A stretch of DNA of 12,273 nt from contig CAMHMG010000076.1 of NCBI GenBank assembly GCA_946186175.1, positions 1 to 12,273 on the forward strand. Direction: 5' to 3'. This stretch comes from an uncultured Clostridia bacterium (lineage in GTDB: Bacteria; Bacillota; Clostridia; Lachnospirales; Lachnospiraceae). Under the pieces are notes generated by a model. The model saw only the letters and a list, made by a program, of their open reading frames with translations, ran no database searches and was not told the DNA's origin. Position numbers and translations under genes: made by a program. Below, piece after piece: positions 1 to 5,735 of the stretch (the first letter of the stretch is position 1; each line of letters opens with the position of its first letter).

Positions 1-84
1 CTGGATGCAGATCTGGTGAAGGTATTCCTGACGATTCCCAAAGAGGAGCTTGTAAAGTGTATACCTGAGAAGGTAAAGTATTAA
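1..84 (+). CDS. C-terminal end of an unidentified protein (partial)
   Basis: An open frame enters from the window edge in frame 1 and ends at a TAA at 82-84, giving 27 residues that begin LDADLVKVFLTIPKEEL and end EKVKY. The composition is that of an ordinary soluble protein. Too little is present to name a family. A terminator-like structure lies 30 nt downstream, which fits the end of a transcription unit. The 5' part is outside the window. Confidence 0.6.
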   Translation: MDADLVKVFLTIPKEELVKCIPEKVKY

Positions 85-114
85 AAACGCTTGATTTATT
101 TCTGTAATCTGTTG

Positions 115-186
115 TTGCTCAAACGTCTGCTTCTGATTGAAATGTGTTTCAATAGACAATTGGAAGTATGCGGAGCAATTTTTTTT
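115..186 (+). terminator. Probable rho-independent terminator of the upstream gene
   Basis: TTGCTC (115-120) can pair with GAGCAA (173-178), which is followed directly by eight T residues (179-186). Enclosed is a second hairpin, ATTGAAA (136-142) / TTTCAAT (147-153) with a TGTG loop. The closing stem is only 6 bp and encloses about 50 nt, so this is a branched rather than a textbook terminator. The U-run and the position after a stop codon favour termination. Confidence 0.45.
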
Positions 187-187
187 C

Positions 188-216
188 TTGACAATCTGTG
201 CATAACTGTATATACT
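188..216 (+). promoter_or_regulatory. Sigma-A promoter of the double ABC / GntR operon
   Basis: The -35 TTGACA (188-193) matches consensus. A 17-nt spacer leads to the -10 TATACT (211-216), putting the start of transcription near 223. The palindrome GTATATAC (208-215) overlaps the -10, and CTGTT (215-219) / AACAG (229-233) forms an inverted repeat just behind it. Either could be the operator for the GntR regulator encoded in the same operon; that link is inference. Confidence 0.8.
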
Positions 217-274
217 GTTCATATATTTAACAGAAAAAGCAAATTATCAGGATAATAACATGAGGTGGAATACT

Positions 275-1186
275 ATGAATGGTTTGGTATGTAATAACCT
301 TACGAAAAAGATGGATTCATTCGTTCTTAGGAATGTGAGCTTTGAGATACAGCCGGGGATGGTGCTTGGCTTGGTAGGAGTTAATGGTGCCGGTAAGACC
401 ACTCTTATTCACACGCTTCTTGGCGCAGGGGACCATAGACTTACAGATCCTATGGATGAAGGAGAGTTCAGTATATACGGATATCATTTTATAAGGGATG
501 TTAAGGAGTATAGAAAGCGCATCGCATATATTCTCTCAGAACCTCCTTTTATAGACAGTATGTATCCGGAGGAGGTTGGTGAACTGTACGGTTATTATTA
601 CGATACCTTTAATCTTGATAAGTATAAGAAGCTGCTTGATGAATATAGTATTCCGAATAACAATTATCTTGGAAAGCTATCCACTGGACAGCTCCTTAAG
701 CTGCAGCTTGCATTTGCCTTGTCCTATGATGCAGAGTTGTATGTGATGGATGAGCCCACCGGCAATCTTGATGTGGATTTCAGGGATGAGTTCTATGGGA
801 TAATAAGGGAGTTTTCTGCTGACGGTAAGATGATATTGTTATCAAGCCATCTGATCACAGAGCTTGAGACAGTGGCGGACAAGGTGCTGTGGATTGCCAG
901 AGAGGATAATGAGAGTAATGTATTCTTCCATGGAACAATAGATGAACTTCTTGAGGGATACCGTATGATTGAGGGTGACAGGGAATTAATTTCAAAGCTT
1001 CCGGAGAAATATGTCGTTGGAAGAAAACTTACTGACAGCCATTCTGAAGCTTTGGTGAAATGCGGTATCGAAGATGAAGATGAGAATAACATTTTATCAT
1101 TTGGTAAGGAAGAGGGCGTTAACGTCAGGTATGCCGACCTTTCGGAAATTATGTATTATGTGGAGAAGAATAAAGGAGCTGTGTGA
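275..1186 (+). CDS. ABC transporter ATP-binding protein, YtrB-like
   Basis: Nucleotide-binding subunit of an ABC transporter that would hydrolyse ATP at the inner face of the membrane. Visible in 303 residues: Walker A GVNGAGKTT (35-43), signature LSTGQ (135-139), Walker B ending in DEP (159-161), D-loop GNLD, and the switch histidine in SSH (192). The Q-loop position reads ILSEPPF (about 86-92), so the usual glutamine is absent. About 90 residues after the ATPase core have no recognised motif. The start at 275 is chosen over an in-frame ATG at 260 because GAGGTGG (262-268) sits 6 nt before it. The next gene starts 14 nt after the stop. With the adjacent membrane protein and a YtrA-type regulator this resembles Ytr-like envelope-stress transporters. 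The substrate is unknown. Confidence 0.9.
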   Translation: MNGLVCNNLTKKMDSFVLRNVSFEIQPGMVLGLVGVNGAGKTTLIHTLLGAGDHRLTDPMDEGEFSIYGYHFIRDVKEYRKRIAYILSEPPFIDSMYPEEVGELYGYYYDTFNLDKYKKLLDEYSIPNNNYLGKLSTGQLLKLQLAFALSYDAELYVMDEPTGNLDVDFRDEFYGIIREFSADGKMILLSSHLITELETVADKVLWIAREDNESNVFFHGTIDELLEGYRMIEGDRELISKLPEKYVVGRKLTDSHSEALVKCGIEDEDENNILSFGKEEGVNVRYADLSEIMYYVEKNKGAV

Positions 1187-1200
1187 GAGGAGAAGATTCT

Positions 1201-1902
1201 ATGAGCGAATATATTAAGGATTATTACAGAGTTTCAAAGTTGATGATGCACTATCAGAAATACAACAGATGGATAAAATATAGTTTTGCTTTTTTACTTA
1301 TTGTTTTTGGTGGGAATTTGCAGTGGACATTAATGTTTTCGGCAATGATCTTTGCTTATATGTTTATACCGATCGCATTTGACGGGGTTGGATTCATTCT
1401 GCCGCTTACAGATGAGGAGCGAATTAAGAGAAAACTTGTTGGGTCTATGATATCTGTAATAGAACTCTCATTCTGCGCTGCGGTGGGAAAGATAATCTGG
1501 TATATACTCGAGAGGGAGGGAATACTGGGAAAGCCGGAGACTTCGGTGATGGTGAGATATCCTTTATTCTCTGTAATATTTTTTCTAACCTCGGTTATAG
1601 CGGCGGCTGATGTTTGCTTTGATACCGTATTGGGAATGTACCAATGGGATATCTTTAAAGAAACTAAAACTCTGAAAAAAGAATTCTCGTATATAGTAAA
1701 AGTGATATTTCAAGGTCTTCCCGCATTCATTTTCTTTTCTTATGGTTTTGCAATGTGCCTTAATTTCAAGTGGATATATCATTTTGATGATATGGGCAAT
1801 AAAGAGCACTTATTAAAGCTGTTGATTGCTATGGTGTTGTTTGCTATACATATCATTTTGACAATACATAGGTCATTGAAGGAGTGCAGGGATTTTTATT
1901 AA
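1201..1902 (+). CDS. ABC transporter membrane subunit (putative)
   Basis: A 233-residue integral membrane protein with about six hydrophobic segments (roughly 28-40, 42-60, 81-102, 121-146, 166-187 and 203-222), a basic N-terminus and no signal peptide. I recognise no specific family motif. It is assigned as the permease partner of the preceding ATPase from size, topology and spacing. The ATG at 1201 is preferred because GAGAGGAG (1185-1192) lies 8 nt upstream; the frame stays open to a GTG at 1183 that would overlap the preceding stop. It probably works as a homodimer or pairs with the other membrane protein of the operon. The function call is inference from context. Confidence 0.75.
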   Translation: MSEYIKDYYRVSKLMMHYQKYNRWIKYSFAFLLIVFGGNLQWTLMFSAMIFAYMFIPIAFDGVGFILPLTDEERIKRKLVGSMISVIELSFCAAVGKIIWYILEREGILGKPETSVMVRYPLFSVIFFLTSVIAAADVCFDTVLGMYQWDIFKETKTLKKEFSYIVKVIFQGLPAFIFFSYGFAMCLNFKWIYHFDDMGNKEHLLKLLIAMVLFAIHIILTIHRSLKECRDFY

Positions 1903-1956
1903 AGTGGTAGTTAGAGTATCAAGAGATTGAAGAAATCCGGTGAGGAGAGATTAAGT

Positions 1957-2328
1957 ATGAATATAAACATGCATACCAAGAGTGGTATTCCAATATATGA
2001 ACAGATTGAGCGGCAGATTAAGGATAAGATTGTAAATGGTACACTGCCGGAAGGTGAAATGCTTCCGTCTATTAGGGGACTTGCCGCTGATTTGAAAATA
2101 AGTGTTATAACGGTAAAGCGTGCCTACGAGGATCTGGAAAAAGAGGGCATGATATATTCAGTTCAGGGAAAGGGTTTCTATGTTGATAATCCGGATATTG
2201 CCTATCTCAAGGAAAAGAAGACACTGGGATTAGAGGAACAACTTTCAGAGTGGGTATCCGGCGCAAAGGAAGCAGGGATGAGCAAAAAGGATGCATTAGA
2301 TATGCTTGGTATAATTTGGGAAGACTGA
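1957..2328 (+). CDS. GntR-family transcriptional regulator, YtrA subfamily
   Basis: A 123-residue DNA-binding regulator. Residues 10-78 form a GntR winged helix: the opening GIPIYEQIERQIKDKI, then LPSIRGLAADLKIS and VITVKRAYEDLEKEGMI as the recognition region, then the wing GKGFYV. The remaining 45 residues are too short for a FadR, HutC or MocR effector domain, which is characteristic of the YtrA subfamily. Members usually repress the operon that encodes them, typically ABC transporter genes, and several respond to cell-wall antibiotics. Here the gene lies between two ATPase modules. The ATG at 1957 has GAGGAGAG (1942-1949) 7 nt before it; an upstream in-frame ATG at 1927 lacks such a site. 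The inducer is unknown. Confidence 0.92.
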   Translation: MNINMHTKSGIPIYEQIERQIKDKIVNGTLPEGEMLPSIRGLAADLKISVITVKRAYEDLEKEGMIYSVQGKGFYVDNPDIAYLKEKKTLGLEEQLSEWVSGAKEAGMSKKDALDMLGIIWED

Positions 2329-2445
2329 AGATGACCGAACATATCAGAAAGATATTGGAACCTAATATGAAAATTAACCATATTTAATTTTGGGATAAAT
2401 GTTGATAGATATTAAAATGATAATAACGTGGAGGCGTGAGATGTC

Positions 2446-3240
2446 ATGATAGAGTGCAGTAATATACATTTTCACTACAAAAATAAAAAGAGCGGTTTTC
2501 AAATACAGGATATAAGCTTGCAGATTGAGCCTGGTTATTTTACCTGTCTTCTTGGACATAACGGGGCAGGTAAGACAACGTTTCTTAAGCTTATATATGG
2601 GATGCTTATGCCTGAAAGCGGAGATGTTATGTTTGATGGGGAAGATGTTTTGTCTGAAAAACAATATGACGGCAAAGTGATTGCAGGAACAGATATTTCT
2701 GAAGGTTGTGAAAGAGAAAAACTGACTTTGACAAATCTTGATACGTATCATCAAATATGTGCTTACGTCGGCGAGGAATGGTGCATACCATTTCTTTCGG
2801 TCAAGGATAACGTAGATACGCTTTCAGTACTGTATCCTGAGTTTGATCATGAATTGTATGAGGAGTTGTCAAGGAAATTAGATTTTTCTGAGCCCAATAC
2901 ACTTTATTTCAGACTCTCCACCGGTCAGCAGATGAAGGTTCAGTTATGCTTTCAGCTTGCCAGAAGACCAAAGTATATACTGCTTGATGAGCCTTTGGCA
3001 AATCTTGATGTGGTTGCAAAGAGAGATATTATAGAGGTATTGCAGCAGGGAATTGATGAGTGGAATATGGGCGTTATGATGTCCACACATTTACTTGATG
3101 AGATATCTGATGTCGTGGATTACATTGCGGTGATAGAGAATGGAAAGCTTTGTGAGTATGGAGAGCGAGATGAGATATTTGCAAAGCATAATACGGATTC
3201 CCTGAGAGAAGTTATGCGCAGTACGGATGGGAATGTATAA
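2446..3240 (+). CDS. Second ABC transporter ATP-binding protein, YtrB-like
   Basis: A 264-residue ATPase subunit with Walker A GHNGAGKT (38-45), signature LSTGQ (157-161), Walker B YILLDEP (177-183), D-loop ANLD, and H-loop STH (213-215). The Q-loop region reads YVGEEW instead of carrying a glutamine. Between Walker A and the Q-loop there is an extra stretch of about 25 residues (roughly 76-100), rich in charge. GGAGG at 2430-2434 is 11 nt from the ATG. An ATG at 2441 is dismissed because it meets a stop after two codons. It follows the GntR gene by 117 nt and is followed by a larger membrane protein, so the operon encodes two ATPase/membrane pairs. The two ATPases share layout but are clearly diverged paralogues. 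Substrate unknown. Confidence 0.9.
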   Translation: MIECSNIHFHYKNKKSGFQIQDISLQIEPGYFTCLLGHNGAGKTTFLKLIYGMLMPESGDVMFDGEDVLSEKQYDGKVIAGTDISEGCEREKLTLTNLDTYHQICAYVGEEWCIPFLSVKDNVDTLSVLYPEFDHELYEELSRKLDFSEPNTLYFRLSTGQQMKVQLCFQLARRPKYILLDEPLANLDVVAKRDIIEVLQQGIDEWNMGVMMSTHLLDEISDVVDYIAVIENGKLCEYGERDEIFAKHNTDSLREVMRSTDGNV

Positions 3241-3329
3241 TAGGAATAGATAATATGCACAACTCAAGAAAGAAAAAATAGAGTTTCGCATTTACTTAAT
3301 GAAAGTAGAAAACCAAGGGGAGAATTCGC

Positions 3330-4577
3330 ATGGAAAAGGAATTATATAAAAAAGTAAAATATATCAATCGCTATAAGATAAGATGGATAATGATGTGGCT
3401 GATTCAACTTGTCATTTGTGCTGTAATAAGTTTCTCTGAGGAGGATGACTTTACCAAAGCATATTACGCAGCAGGATTTGCATTGTGTATTTTGTTTCCA
3501 TTAGAGTATTACAGAAAATACAATAATCTGCTCGCGGACCGCAGATACAAGGATCAGAAAATAGTTGGAGCGTATTTTCAAAATATTAAGCTTTCGACGA
3601 TTCTTAAATGTCACAGCCTTTCCGTAAAAAAATATGTAAAACTGCTTGCGGGACGACTGCTTCCTTTCCAGATTATTACCATAATTTTAAATGTGATTTA
3701 TTTTATGCTAGGACATGATACCATGTCTGACAAAAATAAATGTTTTAATATAGGTATATCTTTGGCATTGATCGTATTTCCTTTTTGTGTAAGCTTCGTC
3801 TATTATCGTCATCTTCAAAAGGAACTGACTACAGAAGGCAGTATTGTTTTGAAAAAGCTTAGAGACATTGTTGTGTCTTTCGTGAATGCTGTTATAGAAT
3901 TTGTGTGCAGTGTTTTGTGCATATTATATTTTATAATTTTTTTGATGTTTGGATTGCTTGAAAATCTTGTATGGGTAATGCTTAAAGATGAATCTGTTCT
4001 TTGTGTCTCGCATAATGATAATGAACTTTTCGTCATCCTGTTTTTGATATTTTTGGCGTTTTTTTACTTTATGTGGGATCAGGGAAGTTATCTTATATCC
4101 CCAAGAGTTATTGGAAAGCTTAGAATAATCGTGGGAGTCGTGTTTGCTGCCGTGATCATTTATTATCCTGTAAGTAGTATCCTCAATCATATTGAATTAG
4201 GGAAGGATAGAATAGCTATAGTGAGAAATGGTAAAGCAGCTGAGTATGCTTTTGATGATATCACAGGTTATCAGATATATCCAAAGGACGGCTCGTTAGA
4301 GGTTGATGTAGATTTATCAAATGGTAATCATGAGGCGTTGTTTCTGGATTCTACAGCCAGTGATGATGATTGGGCAGATGGGTTAGACGGAGACTCTGAT
4401 ATATATGAATCTGATAATGAATACGGATATACATTATATCTGGTGAAGCATCTTACAGAGCTCGGTATTAAGGGAGAGCTTAAGGATGTGAAGGAGCTTA
4501 GGAAAATAACAAAGGAGTATGATGATCCGGAGATAGAAAAAGCATTTGGGGAGATTGAGAAGTTAACCTGTTATTGA
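3330..4577 (+). CDS. Seven-helix membrane protein with soluble C-terminal domain
   Basis: A 415-residue protein with about seven hydrophobic segments (near 19-35, 45-60, 112-127, 141-158, 185-211, 232-248 and 264-282), then a soluble part (283-415). The soluble part has a beta-rich stretch (RIAIVRNGKAAEYAFDDITG, 294-313) followed by an acidic segment (about 340-366) and a charged helical end. The beta-rich stretch resembles the layout of bacterial PH-like domains attached to membrane anchors, but this is only a pattern judgement. AAGGGGAG (3315-3322) is 7 nt before the ATG. Placed 89 nt after the second ATPase, it is probably that ATPase's membrane partner. Its stop lies inside the convergent regulator gene: the two coding ends overlap by 7 nt. 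Confidence 0.78.
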   Translation: MEKELYKKVKYINRYKIRWIMMWLIQLVICAVISFSEEDDFTKAYYAAGFALCILFPLEYYRKYNNLLADRRYKDQKIVGAYFQNIKLSTILKCHSLSVKKYVKLLAGRLLPFQIITIILNVIYFMLGHDTMSDKNKCFNIGISLALIVFPFCVSFVYYRHLQKELTTEGSIVLKKLRDIVVSFVNAVIEFVCSVLCILYFIIFLMFGLLENLVWVMLKDESVLCVSHNDNELFVILFLIFLAFFYFMWDQGSYLISPRVIGKLRIIVGVVFAAVIIYYPVSSILNHIELGKDRIAIVRNGKAAEYAFDDITGYQIYPKDGSLEVDVDLSNGNHEALFLDSTASDDDWADGLDGDSDIYESDNEYGYTLYLVKHLTELGIKGELKDVKELRKITKEYDDPEIEKAFGEIEKLTCY

Positions 4578-5086
4578 GGGGGATTGATATATTTTTTTAA
4601 GGTGTCTGCATCAATGTCGTTATTGGCAAGCGCTTGCTCCATCCATAGTTTTAATGAATCAATGGTATTTGATAACTTGTCGAGTTTGTCTTTGATAGCA
4701 ATAAAATCGGGAAGTTCATCTTCGGAAATTTTACCATCCTCTGTAATTTCAATGAGCCTTTCTTTCTTTTTGCCCAGATCATTTAATGAGGCAAGGATTC
4801 CAAGTGAAATTTCTGATAATGAAGAAAGCTTGATTTCAGGTATATAATTTTGTCCGATTCTGCATTCATTAGAACAATAGTAGTTACAAAGATTGGGCTT
4901 CTTATATGCATCTGCCATTGCGACAACGTCTTCGGGATGAATTACAACTTTCTCGTTTTCGATTTTTTCAATCCTGCTTTCTGAGACATATTCCATTAAT
5001 TCACTTGCCTGAGCTCTTGTAAGCCCCGCTTCTTCTCTGCTCCTAAAGTATATGTTTTTATTTTCTTTAGTTGATCTCTTTCCCAT
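4571..5086 (-). CDS. XRE-family helix-turn-helix regulator with a cysteine cluster
   Basis: A 171-residue protein. Residues 10-65 form a Cro/C1-type HTH (SREEAGLTRAQASELM, then SESRIEKIENEKVVIHPEDV). Immediately after comes LCNYYCSNECRIG with Cys67, Cys71 and Cys75 spaced C-x3-C-x3-C, a possible metal or redox site. The C-terminal half (about 90-171) is helical and charged, suiting a dimerising coiled coil. The ATG at 5086 is chosen over a GTG at 5101 because GAGGG sits 8 nt upstream on this strand. It is transcribed toward the ABC operon and divergently from the small membrane protein and flotillin genes. Its target is unknown. A palindrome within its own leader (5127-5140) is a candidate autoregulatory operator. 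Similar regulators also occur in integrative elements, though nothing else here suggests one. Confidence 0.85.
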   Translation of the reverse strand: MGKRSTKENKNIYFRSREEAGLTRAQASELMEYVSESRIEKIENEKVVIHPEDVVAMADAYKKPNLCNYYCSNECRIGQNYIPEIKLSSLSEISLGILASLNDLGKKKERLIEITEDGKISEDELPDFIAIKDKLDKLSNTIDSLKLWMEQALANNDIDADTLKKYINPPQ

Positions 5087-5126
5087 TACAAAATCCCTCA
5101 CAATTATTAACTACCTAGACAATTGC

Positions 5127-5140
5127 GAAACTTAAGTTTC
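5127..5140. promoter_or_regulatory. 14-bp perfect palindrome, candidate operator
   Basis: GAAACTTAAGTTTC reads identically on both strands and lies 41 nt upstream of the XRE gene's start. Outside it, TTGC (5123-5126) and GCAA (5149-5152) also match as an inverted pair. The size suits a dimeric HTH repressor, so autoregulation by the neighbouring XRE protein is a reasonable guess, not shown. Confidence 0.45.
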
Positions 5141-5146
5141 TATGTT

Positions 5147-5174
5147 TTGCAATTAACTAATTAATTACTAATAT
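5147..5174 (+). promoter_or_regulatory. Possible rightward promoter for the small membrane protein
   Basis: TTGCAA (5147-5152), a 16-nt spacer and TAATAT (5169-5174) give a moderate sigma-A match on the + strand. It would give a leader of about 160 nt. The region is very AT-rich, so chance matches are likely. Confidence 0.3.
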
Positions 5175-5306
5175 GCTATCATATTTCGTATTTTTTGTTA
5201 AGTTTTATTTTGCTAAAATAGAAAAATAAACTATCTTATATTGCTTAGACAGATATACAATAATGCAATATCTTAGGGTAATATTATGTTATATCAATTA
5301 ACTAAT
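5150..5306. repeat. 12-mer direct repeat in the divergent intergenic region
   Basis: CAATTAACTAAT occurs exactly at 5150-5161 and again at 5295-5306, on either side of the space between the divergent genes. The sequence is AT-only apart from two C residues, so chance is possible, but the position suggests paired regulator sites. Confidence 0.35.
5173..5201 (-). promoter_or_regulatory. Possible leftward promoter of the XRE regulator gene
   Basis: On the - strand TTAACA (complement of 5196-5201), a 17-nt spacer and TAGCAT (complement of 5173-5178) form a moderate promoter. It overlaps the candidate rightward -10, so the two divergent units might compete. The palindrome at 5127-5140 would be in the transcribed leader. 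Confidence 0.3.
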
Positions 5307-5339
5307 AGGTTTTAGATAAATAAAAGGAGAGTGGAGAAA

Positions 5340-5558
5340 ATGTTAACATTATTAGTATTGATTTTAACGGCATCTATTTTATCAATAGTTTTCAGTTTGG
5401 TTATAAAACTGATTTTCGGCGTTGGAAAGGCGGTGTTTGCAATAGCGGTTTTGCCTATTACAATAATAGGAGCCTGTTCTGGAATGCTTCCGTTATTGTT
5501 GGCAGCGTTGGTCATTATACTCATTATTAGTTCATTTAACAACAAGAAAGTGCGGTAA
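5340..5558 (+). CDS. Small two-helix membrane protein
   Basis: A 72-residue, almost wholly hydrophobic protein with two probable membrane helices (about 2-26 and 31-64) and a short basic tail (NNKKVR). I do not recognise a family. AAAGGAG (5323-5329) lies 10 nt before the ATG at 5340; a GTG at 5331 in the same frame sits too close to that site. It precedes the flotillin gene by 177 nt. Flotillin genes in Firmicutes often neighbour small membrane proteins such as NfeD-like ones, but this is too short and lacks the NfeD OB-fold part. A role beside flotillin is inference from location, weakened by a hairpin and a separate promoter in between. Confidence 0.65.
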   Translation: MLTLLVLILTASILSIVFSLVIKLIFGVGKAVFAIAVLPITIIGACSGMLPLLLAALVIILIISSFNNKKVR

Positions 5559-5594
5559 GCTTTAAGAATATCATTTGATATCAAAGCTGCTTTT
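5558..5594 (+). terminator. Weak terminator or attenuator after the small membrane protein
   Basis: AGCTTT (5558-5563) pairs with AAAGCT (5583-5588). Inside, ATATC (5568-5572) pairs with GATAT (5577-5581) around an ATTT loop. Only four T residues follow (5591-5594), so termination would be partial at best. It starts within the stop codon. Confidence 0.4.
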
Positions 5595-5610
5595 GACAAA
5601 CAGATATGTA

Positions 5611-5639
5611 TTGTTTTTACAGAACAAATACTCTATAAT
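5611..5639 (+). promoter_or_regulatory. Sigma-A promoter of the flotillin gene
   Basis: A perfect TATAAT (5634-5639) has TTGTTT (5611-5616) 17 nt upstream. Transcription would begin near 5646, giving a leader of about 90 nt that contains the large hairpin at 5659-5695. Confidence 0.55.
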
Positions 5640-5658
5640 TATGCACAGTATGACTTGT

Positions 5659-5695
5659 ACTAAGCTCAATATTGCTTCGCAAGATTGAGCTTAGT
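5659..5695 (+). promoter_or_regulatory. Strong hairpin in the flotillin 5' leader
   Basis: ACTAAGCTCAAT (5659-5670) pairs perfectly with ATTGAGCTTAGT (5684-5695). After one mismatch, TTGC (5672-5675) and GCAA (5679-5682) close a TTC loop. No T-run follows, so it is not a classic terminator. It ends 23 nt before the ribosome binding site at 5719. It could stabilise the mRNA, regulate translation or, as DNA, be a large operator. Confidence 0.6.
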
Positions 5696-5735
5696 GCTCA
5701 TATTAAAACACATTATAAAAGGGAGGGATATACCA

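Noticed and set aside
793..1092. 99-codon open frame on the - strand inside the first ABC ATPase gene
   Set aside because: Serine-rich antisense product in an established gene, with no start signal; a shadow frame.
2374..2754. 126-codon open frame on the - strand over the second ABC ATPase
   Set aside because: It overlaps a clearly functional ATPase domain, has no ribosome binding site and its product shows no recognisable domain.
5593..5598. TTGACA as the flotillin -35
   Set aside because: At 16-18 nt downstream there is no acceptable -10; the TATAAT at 5634 is correctly spaced from TTGTTT at 5611 instead.
5685..5735. TTG start giving a longer flotillin
   Set aside because: The TTG is inside the hairpin arm with no ribosome binding site, while ATG 5736 has a strong one and yields the normal family N-terminus.
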